DNA of 64,000 nucleotides from Bradyrhizobium septentrionale (GCF_011516645.4 NZ_CP088285.1:2250501-2314500), one strand, 5' to 3'. Shown: positions 35,935-46,844, numbered from the stretch's first letter. Made by a program: numbers and translations. The notes: generated by a model from the sequence alone, not told the origin.

Positions 35935-37827
35935 ATGTCCGACAACCGCAACACGATCCTTGCCGTCATTCTGTCCGGCTTCGTCCTGATCGCCTGGCAA
36001 TATTTCTACAATGTGCCGCAGATGGAGAAGCAGCGCGAAGTCCAGCGCCAGGCCGAGGTGCAGAAGCCAGCGGCTCAGCCGGCGGCTCCGGGTGCCACTC
36101 CTGGCGCCGCTCCGGGGACTTCTGCGTCGCCGGCGCCGGGCGCACCTGCTGCCGACGCCCCGGTGGCGAGCCGCGAGGCGGTGCTCGCTTCCGGCCCGCG
36201 CATCAAGATCGACACGCCGCGCGTCACCGGCAGCATCGCGTTGAAGGGCGCCCGGATCGACGATCTCGCGCTGGTCCAGTTCCGCGAGACGGTCGACCCC
36301 AAATCGCCGGCTGTCGTGCTGCTGTCGCCGTCGGGCACGGCCGAGCCTTACTATGCCGAGTTCCTGTGGCTGACCGCCAACGGCTCGTCGGTGAAGACCC
36401 CGAATGGCGAAACCGTCTGGCAGCAGGAAGGGTCGAACAGCCTGTCGCCGACGAGCCCGGTGACGCTGAAATACGATAACGGCCAGGGGCTGATCTTCCG
36501 CCGCACCATCGCGATCGACGATCGCTACCTCTTCACCGTCAAGGACGAGGTCAACAATCTCGGCAGCGCCCCGGTCACGCTGTATCCGTTCGGGCTGATC
36601 TCGCGCGGCGGCAAGCCGCCGGTCTCCGGCTACGCGATCCTGCACGAAGGCCCGATCGGCTATCTCGGCGAACATGGCCTGCAGGAATACACCTACAAGA
36701 ACATCGACGAGGCCAAGACCTCGACCGGCGGAAACTCGCGCGGCGTCGTGTTCTCGAAGGTCACCAACGGCTGGCTCGGCATCACCGACAAATACTGGGC
36801 CACGGCGCTGCTGCCCGACACCGACGCAACGCTCGAAACCGCGAGGTTCACCACCGGCGACAAGCGCTACCAGGCCGACTACATGCTCGGCGGGCAGACC
36901 ATCCCGATCGGCGGCACCGCCGTCGCCAGTGGGCGGCTGTTCGCCGGCGCGAAGGAGGCCGCTGTCGTCGGCCTCAACTTCCCGCTGGTCGGCTTCGGCG
37001 GCTACAACAAGCAGCTCGGCCTCAACCATTTCGATCTGCTGATCGACTGGGGCCACTTCTACTTCATCACCAAGCCGATGTTCCTGGCGCTCGACTGGTT
37101 CTATCGCCTGGTCGGCAATTTCGGCATCGCGATCCTGCTGGTGACCGTGATCGTGAAGCTGCTGTTCTTCCCGCTCGCCAACAAGTCCTACGCCTCGATG
37201 GCGAAGATGAAGTCGGTGCAGCCGCAGCTCGCCGCGCTGAAGGAGCGCTATCCTGACGACCGCGTGAAGCAGCAGCAGGAGATGATGGAGATCTACAAGA
37301 AGGAGAAGATCAACCCGATCGCCGGTTGTCTTCCCGTCGCCTTGCAGATCCCGGTGTTCTTCTCGCTCTACAAGGTGCTGTTCATCACCATCGAAATGCG
37401 GCACGCGCCGTTCTTCGGCTGGATCAAGGACCTCTCGGCGCCCGATCCGACCAACCTGTTCACGCTGTTCGGGCTGATTCCGTTCGACCCGATCGCGCTG
37501 CTCGGACCGCATATCGGGGCCTATCTGGTGATGGGCATCTGGCCGATCATCATGGGCATCACGATGTGGGTCCAGATGAAGCTCAACCCGGCGCCGCCGG
37601 ATCCGACCCAGAAGATGATCTTCGACTGGATGCCGCTGATCTTCACCTTCATGCTGGCGGGCTTCCCGGCGGGCCTCGTGATCTACTGGGCCTGGAACAA
37701 CACGCTCTCCGTGCTGCAGCAGAGCTTCATCATGCGCAAGAACGGCGTGAAGGTAGAGTTGTTCGACAATCTCAAATCCACGTTTCAAAAAAAAAGCGTG
37801 ACGACTGAGACCAAGAAAGCGACGTAG
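35935..37827 (+). CDS. yidC: Membrane protein insertase YidC
   Basis: 630 residues, normal for Gram-negative YidC. First span: NTILAVILSGFVLIAWQYF. A low-complexity Ala/Pro linker and a large periplasmic beta-domain (about 80-360) follow, then the conserved insertase core: MFLALDWFYRLVGNFGIAIL, the KSYASMAKMK coiled-coil loop, INPIAGCLPVALQIPVFFSL, and YWAWNNTLSVLQQ at the end. It inserts proteins into the inner membrane alone or with Sec. A long antisense open frame covers it but is not coding. Confidence 0.97.
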   Translation: MSDNRNTILAVILSGFVLIAWQYFYNVPQMEKQREVQRQAEVQKPAAQPAAPGATPGAAPGTSASPAPGAPAADAPVASREAVLASGPRIKIDTPRVTGSIALKGARIDDLALVQFRETVDPKSPAVVLLSPSGTAEPYYAEFLWLTANGSSVKTPNGETVWQQEGSNSLSPTSPVTLKYDNGQGLIFRRTIAIDDRYLFTVKDEVNNLGSAPVTLYPFGLISRGGKPPVSGYAILHEGPIGYLGEHGLQEYTYKNIDEAKTSTGGNSRGVVFSKVTNGWLGITDKYWATALLPDTDATLETARFTTGDKRYQADYMLGGQTIPIGGTAVASGRLFAGAKEAAVVGLNFPLVGFGGYNKQLGLNHFDLLIDWGHFYFITKPMFLALDWFYRLVGNFGIAILLVTVIVKLLFFPLANKSYASMAKMKSVQPQLAALKERYPDDRVKQQQEMMEIYKKEKINPIAGCLPVALQIPVFFSLYKVLFITIEMRHAPFFGWIKDLSAPDPTNLFTLFGLIPFDPIALLGPHIGAYLVMGIWPIIMGITMWVQMKLNPAPPDPTQKMIFDWMPLIFTFMLAGFPAGLVIYWAWNNTLSVLQQSFIMRKNGVKVELFDNLKSTFQKKSVTTETKKAT

Positions 37828-37986
37828 CTTCCAGCAGCAGCGCTTGATCACCGCGTCATGCCCGGCCTCGTGCCGGGCATCGACGTATTGGAGGGCGGCA
37901 AGACGTTGACCTGGATGGCCGGGTCGTCTTACGCCAAAGACACGCCTTGGGCCTTTGCCTGGCCACCACAAGATGGGATCCTTCGC

Positions 37987-38640
37987 ATGAGCACCGAACC
38001 CGATGCGGCGCTGATCGAGCAGGGACGAAAGCTGTTCGCCGGCGACTGGCGTTTCATCTGGGCCTCGCCCTCGATCGAGACGCTGCCGCCGATGGCCGGC
38101 CTCGAGGTCGCCTTTGCCGGCCGCTCCAATGTCGGCAAATCGAGCCTGATCAACGCGCTGACCGGCCGCAATGCGCTAGCTCGCACCTCGCATACGCCGG
38201 GGCGCACCCAGGAACTGATCTTCTTCGAGGGCCCGGAAAACGCGGACTTTCGTCTCGTCGACATGCCCGGTTACGGCTACGCCTCGGCGCCGAAGACCAA
38301 GGTGGCGTCATGGACGGCGCTGATTCACAAGTTCCTGCTCGGGCGCGCCACGCTGGCGCGGGTCTATGTGCTGATCGACGCACGCCACGGCATCAAGGAC
38401 GTCGACCTCGACGTGCTGAAGACGCTGGATAAGTCCGCGGTCAGCTATCAGGTCGTGCTGACCAAGGCCGACCAGGTCAAGGCCGGCGAACTGAAGACCG
38501 TGATCGCCGACACGTCAGCGACGCTGGCAAAGCATCCCGCCGCGTTCCCCGAACTGCTGGTGACCTCGTCGCGGACCGGCGACGGCATGCCGGAGTTGCG
38601 CGCCGCGATGGTGCGGCTGATCGAGGAACGGCGCCGATGA
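37987..38640 (+). CDS. engB: Ribosome biogenesis GTP-binding protein EngB/YsxC
   Basis: 217 residues from MSTEPDAALIEQGRKLFAGD; an in-frame Met 43 codons upstream lies in a repeat region and is unlikely. GTPase motifs: GRSNVGKSS (G1), TPGRTQ, DMPGYGYA (G3), LTKADQ (G4) and TSSRTGDG (G5). It is needed for large-subunit assembly. It follows yidC after a 160-base gap with a small palindrome and overlaps the next gene (ATGA). Confidence 0.95.
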   Translation: MSTEPDAALIEQGRKLFAGDWRFIWASPSIETLPPMAGLEVAFAGRSNVGKSSLINALTGRNALARTSHTPGRTQELIFFEGPENADFRLVDMPGYGYASAPKTKVASWTALIHKFLLGRATLARVYVLIDARHGIKDVDLDVLKTLDKSAVSYQVVLTKADQVKAGELKTVIADTSATLAKHPAAFPELLVTSSRTGDGMPELRAAMVRLIEERRR

Positions 38641-39005
38641 ACGGCCTATCCCGCCTTCTGATCTGCGTTGCCGCCGTGATGGGCGCCTGCGGCGTGATGC
38701 TGGCGGCGGGCGCAGCCCATTTGCCAGATGCCACGCGGCTGGCGGCGGCGTCCACGATGCTGCTGTTCCATGCACCCGCCGCCATCGCGACCATCGCCGT
38801 TGCGGACCGCGCGGTCATCCATGCGAAGTTCGGAATTACGGCAGCGGCCGGCTTCGTCATCGCTGCGTCATTGTTCGCGGGCGACCTCGTGCTGCGCCAA
38901 TATGCCGGCCATGGATTGTTTCCGATGGCCGCCCCGACTGGCGGAACGCTGCTGATCCTGAGCTGGCTGGTGCTGGCGGTCGCAGCGATGTGGCCGAGGC
39001 GGTGA
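38637..39005 (+). CDS. DUF423-like small membrane protein
   Basis: 122 residues with four hydrophobic segments (VAAVMGACGVMLAAGAAHL, MLLFHAPAAIATIAV, FGITAAAGFVIAASLFAGD, GGTLLILSWLVLAVAAMW). The pattern, length and FHAPAAIA / GDLVLRQY motifs resemble DUF423 (YgdD-like) inner-membrane proteins of unknown function. It is translationally coupled to engB. Confidence 0.75.
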   Translation: MNGLSRLLICVAAVMGACGVMLAAGAAHLPDATRLAAASTMLLFHAPAAIATIAVADRAVIHAKFGITAAAGFVIAASLFAGDLVLRQYAGHGLFPMAAPTGGTLLILSWLVLAVAAMWPRR

Positions 39006-39010
39006 TGACT

Positions 39011-39149
39011 GCCTTCTCCCCTTGTGGGAGAAGGTGGCGTGGACGCAGTCCACGCCGGATGAGGGGTCTCTATCCGCGGAGACAGACCCCTCACCCGGCT
39101 CCGATGCTATCGCATCGAAGCCACCCTCTCCCACAAGGGGAGAGGGTTT
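39011..39149. repeat. Palindromic intergenic element, family D (copy 1)
   Basis: The outer arms read ctccccttgtgggagaaggt and accctctcccacaaggggag, an inverted repeat about 110 bases apart. Between them are smaller palindromes (gacgcagtccacgcc, atgctatcgcatc). A related element with the same arms is at 46708-46808. The layout is that of a miniature inverted-repeat element or compound REP. Confidence 0.75.
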
Positions 39150-39224
39150 GAAGACCACTTTGCGCGCTGCCCGCCAATCAGATAGAACCCTGCGCGCCCC
39201 TCCGCTGACGACGAGACCAGTCCC

Positions 39225-40118
39225 ATGACCGACCAGCACATCAGCCCGCTCGATCAGGCCCGCATCCTGTCCGAGGCGCTGCCGCACATGCAGGAATATG
39301 ACGAGGAAACCATCGTCATCAAATATGGCGGCCATGCCATGGGCGCCGAGGACACCGCCAAGGCGTTCGCGCGCGACATCGTGCTGCTGGAGCAGACCGC
39401 GATCAATCCGGTGGTCGTGCATGGCGGCGGGCCGCAGATCGCGACCATGCTGAAGCGCCTCGGCATTCAGTCGGAATTCGCGGCCGGCCTGCGCATCACC
39501 GACGCCGCGACCATCGAGATCGTCGAGATGGTGCTGGCGGGCTCGGTCAACAAGCAGATCGTCGGCTACATCAACGAAGCCGGCGGCAAGGCCGTTGGCC
39601 TCTCCGGCAAGGACGGCAACATGGTTAAGGCGTCGAAGACGACGCGCACCATGGTCGATCCGGATTCCAATATCGAGAAGGCGGTCGACCTCGGCTTCGT
39701 CGGCGACCCCGAAAAGGTCGACCTCACGCTGCTCAATCAGCTGATCGGCTATGAGCTGATCCCGGTGCTGGCGCCGCTGGCGACCTCGCAGGACGGCCAG
39801 ACGCTGAACATCAACGCCGACACCTTTGCCGGCGCGATCGCGGGCGCGCTGAAGGCCAAGCGCCTGCTGCTGCTGACCGACGTGCCCGGCGTGCTGGACA
39901 AGTCCAAGAAGCTGATCCCGGACCTCTCGATCAAGGAAGCCCGCAAGCTGATCGCCGACGGCACGATCTCCGGCGGCATGATCCCGAAGGTCGAGACCTG
40001 CATCTATGCGCTCGAGCAGGGCGTGCAGGGCGTCGTGATCATCGACGGCAAGACGCAGCACGCGGTGCTGCTCGAGCTCTTCACCAACCAGGGCACCGGC
40101 ACGCTGATCCATAAGTAA
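39225..40118 (+). CDS. argB: Acetylglutamate kinase
   Basis: 297 residues. Motifs: [10 protein letters not shown] (ATP phosphate binding), [33 protein letters not shown], and [14 protein letters not shown] with [14 protein letters not shown] near the end. It phosphorylates N-acetylglutamate in arginine biosynthesis, in the cytoplasm, and is usually feedback-controlled by arginine. Its stop shares a base with the start of the DUF1036 gene (TAATG). Confidence 0.97.
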   Translation: MTDQHISPLDQARILSEALPHMQEYDEETIVIKYGGHAMGAEDTAKAFARDIVLLEQTAINPVVVHGGGPQIATMLKRLGIQSEFAAGLRITDAATIEIVEMVLAGSVNKQIVGYINEAGGKAVGLSGKDGNMVKASKTTRTMVDPDSNIEKAVDLGFVGDPEKVDLTLLNQLIGYELIPVLAPLATSQDGQTLNINADTFAGAIAGALKAKRLLLLTDVPGVLDKSKKLIPDLSIKEARKLIADGTISGGMIPKVETCIYALEQGVQGVVIIDGKTQHAVLLELFTNQGTGTLIHK

Positions 40119-41191
40119 TGGCAGACGCGGCAGCGCGAATGAAGGCCGTCATCGCGGGACTCATGGCGAGGATGCCTCGCCGGTCGCCGGCGACGCGGCT
40201 CGCGATGTCGCTGCCGGCCGCGCTGGTATCAATCCTGTTCTCGTCGGCGCCGGCGCATGCCGACCTCAAGCTCTGCAACCGCATGAGCTATGTGATCGAG
40301 GCCGCGATCGGCATCGACGACAAGGCGGCGACAGCGACACGCGGCTGGTTCCGCATCGATCCCGCGACCTGCCGGGTGGTGGTGCAGGGCACGCTGACCG
40401 CCGACCGCGTGCTGCTCAATGCGCGCGCGCTCGGCGTCTACGGCGCCTCGCCGATCCCGCAGAACGGCACCGACACGCTCTGCGTCGCGCAGGACAATTT
40501 CGTGATCGCCGCCGCGCGCCAATGCCGCTCCGGCCAGACGCCGGCGCAGTTCACCCAGATCACGCCGACGCAGACCGATGACGGCAATCTCGTCGCCTAT
40601 CTCGCCGAGGACAGCGAGTATGACGACGAGCAGGCGCGGCTCGCCGGCATCCAGCGCCTGCTGGTGATCGCGGGCTACGACGCGGCGCCGATCGATGGCG
40701 TCGACGGGCCGAAGACCCAGAGCGCGCTGTCGGCGTTCCTGAAGGGCCGCGGGCTCGCCAGCGACATCGTGCAGTCGCCGAACTTCTTCGCCACCATGAT
40801 CGATGCCGTGCAGAAGCCGTCGGCGTCGGGGCTGACCTGGTGCAACGATACACAGTACAAGGTGATGGCCGCAGTTGCGACCGATGACGGCAAGGTGGTG
40901 ACCAGCCGCGGCTGGTATCGGATCGACCCCGGCAAGTGCCTGCACCCCGACGTCACTGGCATGCCGAAGCAGATCTATTCGTTCGCCGAGGCCGTCGACA
41001 GCGACAACCGCGCCATCCGCATCAGGGACAAGCCACTGAACTGGGGCGGCGCGGTGCAGCTTTGCACCCGCGAGAGCAAATTCGAGATCAACGAGCAGGG
41101 CGATTGCGCCACCCGCGGCCTCGCCGCGCTCGGCTTCACCACCGTCGACATGACCAGCGGCGGCAAGACGCTGCGCTTTGCGATGCCGTGA
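40118..41191 (+). CDS. Exported protein with two DUF1036 domains
   Basis: 357 residues. A hydrophobic signal region ends near APAHADL (about residue 49). Two copies of a Cys-containing DUF1036 domain follow: LKLCNRMSYVIEAAIGIDDK with TRGWFRIDPATC, and LTWCNDTQYKVMAAVATDDG with SRGWYRIDPGKC. Between them is a peptidoglycan-binding-like helix bundle (IQRLLVIAGYDAAPIDGVDG). It is periplasmic and of unknown role. It is coupled to argB by a one-base overlap, a conserved alphaproteobacterial neighbourhood. Confidence 0.82.
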   Translation: MADAAARMKAVIAGLMARMPRRSPATRLAMSLPAALVSILFSSAPAHADLKLCNRMSYVIEAAIGIDDKAATATRGWFRIDPATCRVVVQGTLTADRVLLNARALGVYGASPIPQNGTDTLCVAQDNFVIAAARQCRSGQTPAQFTQITPTQTDDGNLVAYLAEDSEYDDEQARLAGIQRLLVIAGYDAAPIDGVDGPKTQSALSAFLKGRGLASDIVQSPNFFATMIDAVQKPSASGLTWCNDTQYKVMAAVATDDGKVVTSRGWYRIDPGKCLHPDVTGMPKQIYSFAEAVDSDNRAIRIRDKPLNWGGAVQLCTRESKFEINEQGDCATRGLAALGFTTVDMTSGGKTLRFAMP

Positions 41192-41218
41192 TGCACGGGA
41201 CAACGGATTGAGAGCGCC

Positions 41219-41914
41219 ATGAAAACTCCCCGCAGCTTCGGCCATGTCGAGACCTGGGTGTTCGACCTCGACAACACGCTGTACCCGCATCACGTCAATC
41301 TGTGGCAGCAGGTCGATGCGCGGATCGGCGAGTTCGTCAGCAACTGGCTGAAGGTGACGCCCGGGGAAGCGCGACGCCTGCAGAAGGACTATTACCTGCG
41401 CTACGGCACCACGATGCGCGGCATGATGACCGAGCATGGCGTGCAGGCGGACGACTACCTCGCCTATGTGCACAAGATCGATCATTCCCCGCTGCAGCCG
41501 AATCCGGCGATGGGGGCTGCGATCGCCAAACTCCCCGGGCGCAAGCTGATCCTGACCAACGGCTCGGTCGACCATGTCGATGCGGTGCTGGACCGGCTCG
41601 GCATCACCAACCATTTCGACGGCGTGTTCGACATCATCGCGGCCGATCTCGAGCCGAAACCGGCGCCGCAGACCTATCAGAAGTTCCTCAGGCTGCACGA
41701 CGTCGATCCGGCAAAAGCCGCGATGTTCGAGGACCTCGCGCGCAATCTGGTCGTGCCCCATGAGCTCGGCATGACCACCGTGCTGGTGGTGCCCGACGGC
41801 AGCCAGGAGGTGGTGCGCGAGACCTGGGAGCTCGAAGGCCGCGACGCCGCCCATGTCGACCATGTCACGGACGATCTGACCGGGTTCTTGCAGCGGCTGA
41901 ACGGAAAGCCCTGA
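41219..41914 (+). CDS. HAD-family pyrimidine 5'-nucleotidase
   Basis: 231 residues. HAD motif 1 is VFDLDNTLYPH (Asp nucleophile), motif 2 ILTNGSVDH, the conserved Lys lies in EPKPAPQTYQKF, and motif 4 is MFEDLARNL. The sequence resembles yeast SDT1/Phm8-type nucleotidases, annotated as pyrimidine 5'-nucleotidase in alphaproteobacteria. It is cytoplasmic. It precedes dapD by 220 bases that hold a repeat. Confidence 0.9.
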   Translation: MKTPRSFGHVETWVFDLDNTLYPHHVNLWQQVDARIGEFVSNWLKVTPGEARRLQKDYYLRYGTTMRGMMTEHGVQADDYLAYVHKIDHSPLQPNPAMGAAIAKLPGRKLILTNGSVDHVDAVLDRLGITNHFDGVFDIIAADLEPKPAPQTYQKFLRLHDVDPAKAAMFEDLARNLVVPHELGMTTVLVVPDGSQEVVRETWELEGRDAAHVDHVTDDLTGFLQRLNGKP

Positions 41915-41922
41915 TCTCTCCC

Positions 41923-42046
41923 ACGTCGTCCCGGCGAAAGCCGGGACCCATAACCACAAATTTCGGTTGGGTTGTACGCTGCGGCCCCAGCGTGACTCAT
42001 CAATAACATTCGGGGTAATGGGTCCCGGCCTTCGCCGGGACGACGT
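41923..42046. repeat. Inverted-repeat intergenic element, family C
   Basis: The arms acgtcgtcccggcgaaagcc and ggccttcgccgggacgacgt lie at the two ends, each extended inward by gggaccca/tgggtccc. About 60 bases separate them. It occupies most of the gap between the nucleotidase gene and dapD. Confidence 0.75.
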
Positions 42047-42135
42047 TGAGTTAGCCTTGACTCTCCTGCCCCAAATTCCGAAAAAGCCCTGCAAAATTCC
42101 CGTCATAATCCCCGATACGCCCAAGGATTGTCCCG

Positions 42136-42981
<846 letters not shown>

Positions 42982-43010
42982 TCGAACCAATTTCCATCCG
43001 ACGCCGACAA

Positions 43011-43050
43011 AACTCCGGGCCGCGAAAATTGCCGCCGCCCGGAGTTTTTT
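43011..43050 (+). terminator. Intrinsic terminator of dapD that contains the next gene's Shine-Dalgarno
   Basis: AACTCCGGGC (43011-43020) pairs with GCCCGGAGTT (43037-43046) across a 16-base loop, and the T-run is 43045-43050. The ATG of the DUF805 gene is at 43052. The GGAG at 43041-43044, the only good Shine-Dalgarno for that gene, is in the 3' arm of the stem. Confidence 0.85.
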
Positions 43051-43051
43051 C

Positions 43052-43669
43052 ATGGACTGGGCCAATTACCTGTTCGGCTTCAAGGGCCGCGTCAACCGGG
43101 CCAAATTCTGGCTCGCAGGGTTGATCATCGTCTGCTCGATGATGTTCCTCGCCCTGCTGGTGGTCTCGGCCGGCCTTGGCGGCAAGGATGGGTTTGGCTT
43201 CAATGTCGACGACATCTTCCGGGCCTTTGACCCGGACAGCTACAAGTCGCTGACCTCTGCCGGATTGCCGGCGCTGCTGGTCAAGGCGAGCGGCACGGCG
43301 CTGTTCGTCTGGGTCTATATCGCGGTCTCGATCAAGCGCCTGCACGACCGCGACAAGAGCGGCTGGTGGATGGTCCCGTACTTCGCGATCCCCGGTCTCA
43401 TGAGCCAGTTCTCAGGCCGGCTTCCCGACGAGTCTTATTTGATGATGGCCGCGGGCCTGATCGTCTTCGTGCTCTATATCTGGGGCTTCATCGAGCTCGC
43501 CTTCCTGCGGGGCACGTCATACCCAAATCGATACGGTCCCAATCCGCTGGGAAAAACCCATGACAGGCGAGGAGGCGACCGCGGCAGTGGGTCGCGCTCC
43601 GGGCGGGGCTGGGATCAGCAGAGCGAGCTCGAAATGATACCGCACAAAGCTGGTCCACCCGCGGTGTGA
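43052..43669 (+). CDS. DUF805 family membrane protein
   Basis: 205 residues starting MDWANYLFGFKGRVNRAKFW, the hallmark opening of DUF805 proteins. Four spans are visible, and SIKRLHDRDKSGWWMVPYF is the conserved loop. A hydrophilic Arg/Gly-rich C-terminal tail (HDRRGGDRGSGSRSGRG) is extra. Function unknown. The ribosome binding site lies inside the dapD terminator stem. It sits between dapD and dapE. Confidence 0.88.
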   Translation: MDWANYLFGFKGRVNRAKFWLAGLIIVCSMMFLALLVVSAGLGGKDGFGFNVDDIFRAFDPDSYKSLTSAGLPALLVKASGTALFVWVYIAVSIKRLHDRDKSGWWMVPYFAIPGLMSQFSGRLPDESYLMMAAGLIVFVLYIWGFIELAFLRGTSYPNRYGPNPLGKTHDRRGGDRGSGSRSGRGWDQQSELEMIPHKAGPPAV

Positions 43670-43686
43670 CGTGTTAAGCGAGGCGC

Positions 43687-44853
43687 ATGAATGATGCCGT
43701 CTCGATCACCCGCGATCTCGTTCGCTGCCCCTCCGTCACCCCGGCCGACGCCGGCGCACTCGGCGTTCTCGAAGGCCTGCTGAAGGCGGCGAGCTTCGAC
43801 GTCCACCGCGTGACGTTCTCCGAGCCCGGCACCGCCGATGTCGACAATCTCTACGCCCGCATCGGCAGCTCCGCGCCGCACATCACCTTCGGCGGCCACA
43901 CCGACGTGGTGCCGCCCGGCGATGAATCAGCGTGGACGATCGGCGCATTCTCCGGCGAGGTGAAGGACGGCTATCTCTACGGCCGCGGCGCCGTCGACAT
44001 GAAGGGCGGCATCGCCTGCAGCGTCGCCGCGGTGCTGCAATATCTGCAGGACCATGGCGGCAAGCCACAAGAAGACGGCAACGGCTCGATCTCCTTCCTG
44101 ATTACCGGCGACGAGGAAGACGTCTCGATCAACGGCACCGTCAAGCTGTTGAAATGGTGTGCCGAGCGCGGCGAGAAATTCGATCATTGCGTGCTCGGCG
44201 AGCCCTCCAATGTCGAGGTGCTCGGCGACATGATCAAGATCGGCCGGCGTGGCTCGCAATCCGGCACGCTTGTCGTCGACGGCGTGCAGGGCCATGTGGC
44301 CTATCCGCACCGCGCCTCGAATCCGGTGCCTGATATCTCGCGGCTGATCGTGGCGCTGAGCGACGAGCCGCTCGATCACGGCAGCGCGCAATTCCAGGCC
44401 AGCAATCTCGAATTCACCACGGTCGATGTCGGCAACACCGCCGGCAACGTGATCCCCGGCCAGGCGCGGGCGAAATTCAACATCCGCTTCAACGACAATC
44501 ACACCCAGGAGAGCCTGCGGCAGCTGGTCGACGAGCGGCTGGCAAAAGCCTGCGGCAACCGCATCCGCGCCCACATCGACTGGCAACCGTCGAACTCGAA
44601 CGTGTTCGTCACCAAGCCGGGGCCGTTCACCGACCTCGCCGTCGCTGCGATCGAGGAGATCACCGGCCGCAAGCCGGAGCTCTCGACCTCGGGCGGCACC
44701 TCGGACGCGCGCTTCATCTCGAGTTATTGCCCGGTGATCGAATTCGGCCTGGTCGGCCAGACCATGCATCAGATCGACGAGCGCACGCCGGTGGCCGATC
44801 TGCAGAAGCTGACGCGGATATATCGCGGCGTGCTGGACAGGTATTTTGCGTAA
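43687..44853 (+). CDS. dapE: Succinyl-diaminopimelate desuccinylase
   Basis: 388 residues, an M20 metallohydrolase. Metal ligands: His in [11 protein letters not shown], Asp in [10 protein letters not shown], the catalytic and bridging Glu pair in [10 protein letters not shown], and the late His in [11 protein letters not shown]. It removes succinate from N-succinyl-LL-DAP, following DapD two steps earlier in lysine/peptidoglycan synthesis. It is cytoplasmic and zinc-dependent. Confidence 0.96.
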   Translation: MNDAVSITRDLVRCPSVTPADAGALGVLEGLLKAASFDVHRVTFSEPGTADVDNLYARIGSSAPHITFGGHTDVVPPGDESAWTIGAFSGEVKDGYLYGRGAVDMKGGIACSVAAVLQYLQDHGGKPQEDGNGSISFLITGDEEDVSINGTVKLLKWCAERGEKFDHCVLGEPSNVEVLGDMIKIGRRGSQSGTLVVDGVQGHVAYPHRASNPVPDISRLIVALSDEPLDHGSAQFQASNLEFTTVDVGNTAGNVIPGQARAKFNIRFNDNHTQESLRQLVDERLAKACGNRIRAHIDWQPSNSNVFVTKPGPFTDLAVAAIEEITGRKPELSTSGGTSDARFISSYCPVIEFGLVGQTMHQIDERTPVADLQKLTRIYRGVLDRYFA

Positions 44854-44916
44854 TCCAGACGCTCGGCTAGACAAAAACATCGAAAACAACCCCATGCACA
44901 GTAGGGATTGGGGCCA

Positions 44917-45019
44917 CTAGAGCCCCGTTCCGATTCCATCGGAACTGGGCTCTAGATTCTTGTTTTTGACGCGTTTTCTTCACGCGAACCGGTGTCCACT
45001 TCGCTCGAAAACGCTCTAG
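44917..45019. repeat. Dispersed intergenic repeat, family A (copy 3)
   Basis: Starts with ctagagccccgttccgattc and its inverted partner ...tcggaactgggctctag, then carries the same block as 35046-35110 (gacgcgttttcttcacgcga, cacttcgctcgaaaacgctc). It ends a few bases past the truA stop codon region (45016-45019). Confidence 0.85.
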
Positions 45020-45753
45020 TAATCCACCCGCATCAGATAGAGCCCGTCCGGCGGCGCGACCGGGCCGCAAGCGGCGCGGTTGCGGGCGGCGAGCGCACCA
45101 AAGAGATCGTCCGCGCTCCAGCGGCCCTCGCCGACCCAGACCAGCGAGCCCACCATCGAGCGCACCTGGCTGTGCAGGAACGAGCGCGCCGACGTCACGA
45201 TGTTGACGGCATCGCCGTCGCGGGTGACGTCGAGCTGGTCGAGCGTCTTCTCCGGCGACCTGGCCTGGCACTCGGTGTCGCGGAAGGTGGTGAAATCGTG
45301 CTTGCCGAGCAACCGCTGCGCGGCGTTGTGCATCACGTCAGCATCGAGCGCGCGCGGCACGCGCCAGACGCGGCCGATGTCGAGCGCGAGGTTCGCGCGG
45401 GTGTTGGTGATGCGATAGAGGTAGTGCCGCTTGATAGCCGAGAACCGTGCCTCGAAATCGTCTGATACGATATCCGCCGCCAGCACGCCGATCGGATTCG
45501 GCCGCAGATGCGCGTTCAGCCCGTCGCGAAAGCGGCCGGGCGGGAAATGCTTGGCGATGTCGCAATGCGCGACCTGGCCGCGCGCATGCACCCCGGCGTC
45601 GGTACGGCCCGCGCCATGCACGCGCACGTTCTCGCCGCAGATCGCCTTCACCGCCGTCTCCAGCGCGCCCTGCACGGTCGGCGCGGTGTCCTGGATCTGC
45701 CAGCCGGAGAACGGCGTGCCGTCATATTCGATGGTGAGCTTGTAGCGCGGCAT
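45016..45753 (-). CDS. truA: tRNA pseudouridine(38-40) synthase
   Basis: 245 residues from [20 protein letters not shown]. The catalytic Asp is in [15 protein letters not shown]. The conserved [16 protein letters not shown] and [13 protein letters not shown] match TruA. It modifies the anticodon arm of tRNAs. The start shares a base with the fmt stop, as part of the def-fmt-truA order typical of alphaproteobacteria. The 3' end touches the family A repeat. Confidence 0.96.
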   Translation of the reverse strand: MPRYKLTIEYDGTPFSGWQIQDTAPTVQGALETAVKAICGENVRVHGAGRTDAGVHARGQVAHCDIAKHFPPGRFRDGLNAHLRPNPIGVLAADIVSDDFEARFSAIKRHYLYRITNTRANLALDIGRVWRVPRALDADVMHNAAQRLLGKHDFTTFRDTECQARSPEKTLDQLDVTRDGDAVNIVTSARSFLHSQVRSMVGSLVWVGEGRWSADDLFGALAARNRAACGPVAPPDGLYLMRVDY

Positions 45754-46688
45754 CAGGCGAGCCGCGCGCCCGGCTTCAGCGGCGTGCCGCGCAGAAAATC
45801 CGCCGCTTTCATCGGCGCCTTGCCGGCGCGCTGCAATTCGAGAATCCGGACCGCGCCGTCGCCGCAAGCGACCGCAAATTTGTCGTCGAGCAGATCGCCC
45901 GGCTCGCCCGAGCCCTTGGCGAATTCGCAACGCAGGATTTTCAGCCGCACCGGCTCGCCTTCGCCGGCGAGCTCGCACCAGGCGCCGGGGAATGGCGAGA
46001 GCCCGTGAATGTGCCGCAGCACCGCATGCGTCGGCTGCTTCCAGTCGATTCGCGCCTCGGCCTTCTCGATCTTGGCGGCGTAGGTGACGCCGTCCTCGCT
46101 CTGCTTCGTAAGCTGCAAGCCGCCACGCTGCAGCGCGCCCATCGCGCGCACCATCAAATCGGCACCAAGCGGCGCCAGCGCGTCGTGCAGATCGGATGCC
46201 GTCATGCTGTCCGTGATCGGCAACCGCTCGGCCATCGCGACGTCGCCGGTGTCGAGACCGACATCCATCTTCATCACCATCACGCCGCTCTCGGCGTCGC
46301 CCGCCATGATGGCGCGGTTGATCGGCGCGGCGCCGCGCCAGCGCGGCAGCAGCGAGGCATGCAGGTTGAAGCAGCCGAGCTTCGGCGCATCGAGGATAGC
46401 CTGCGGCAGGATCATGCCATAGGCGACGACGACGGCGGCATCCGCGTCATGGGCGCGAAATTCCTCGAGCGCCTCCGGCGTCTTGAGCGTCTTCGGCGTC
46501 AGCACTGGAATGCCGAGGCGGCGCGCCTCCTGCTCGACCGGCGTCGGCTGCAACTGCAGGCCGCGCCGCCCGCCCGGCTTCGGCGCGCGGGTGTAAACGG
46601 CTGCGACCTCATGGCCATGGGCCACAAGCTCCAGCAGCGTCGGCACCGCGAAATCGGGCGTGCCCATGAAGATCAGGCGGAGCGGCAT
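45753..46688 (-). CDS. fmt: Methionyl-tRNA formyltransferase
   Basis: 311 residues from [20 protein letters not shown], the standard Fmt opening; a Met three codons upstream is less likely. It has [20 protein letters not shown] with the catalytic Asn/His and the downstream Asp in [12 protein letters not shown]. The C-terminal tRNA-binding domain contains GLSPFPGAW. It formylates initiator Met-tRNA. It lies between def and truA; the def-fmt gap holds a palindromic element. Confidence 0.97.
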   Translation of the reverse strand: MPLRLIFMGTPDFAVPTLLELVAHGHEVAAVYTRAPKPGGRRGLQLQPTPVEQEARRLGIPVLTPKTLKTPEALEEFRAHDADAAVVVAYGMILPQAILDAPKLGCFNLHASLLPRWRGAAPINRAIMAGDAESGVMVMKMDVGLDTGDVAMAERLPITDSMTASDLHDALAPLGADLMVRAMGALQRGGLQLTKQSEDGVTYAAKIEKAEARIDWKQPTHAVLRHIHGLSPFPGAWCELAGEGEPVRLKILRCEFAKGSGEPGDLLDDKFAVACGDGAVRILELQRAGKAPMKAADFLRGTPLKPGARLA

Positions 46689-46707
46689 CAACAGCACTCG
46701 CTGCGTT

Positions 46708-46808
46708 CCCTCCCCCCTTGTGGGGGAGGGTTAGGGAGGGGGGTAGCCGCAACGGCGGTGCTTGCGGCTACCCCCCTCTCCGGCTCTCCCCCACAAGGGG
46801 GGAGAGAG
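46708..46808. repeat. Palindromic intergenic element, family D (copy 2)
   Basis: The outer arms ccctccccccttgtggggga and tctcccccacaaggggggag pair with each other, and an inner pair (ggggggtagccgcaa / ttgcggctacccccc) forms a second stem. The same outer arms occur at 39011-39149. It separates def from fmt. Confidence 0.8.
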
Positions 46809-46844
46809 CGCATCGCGCAAGCGGAAACGCTGCTCACGCTATCC

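Noticed and set aside
37858..37882. atgcccggcctcgtgccgggcat palindrome taken as a yidC terminator
   Set aside because: There is no U-run, and it looks like a short member of the dispersed palindromes.
35788..37971. 727-codon minus-strand open frame antisense to yidC
   Set aside because: It mirrors yidC codon structure. The translation is a His/Asp/Arg-rich low-complexity text typical of a GC-rich antisense frame, and yidC is certain.
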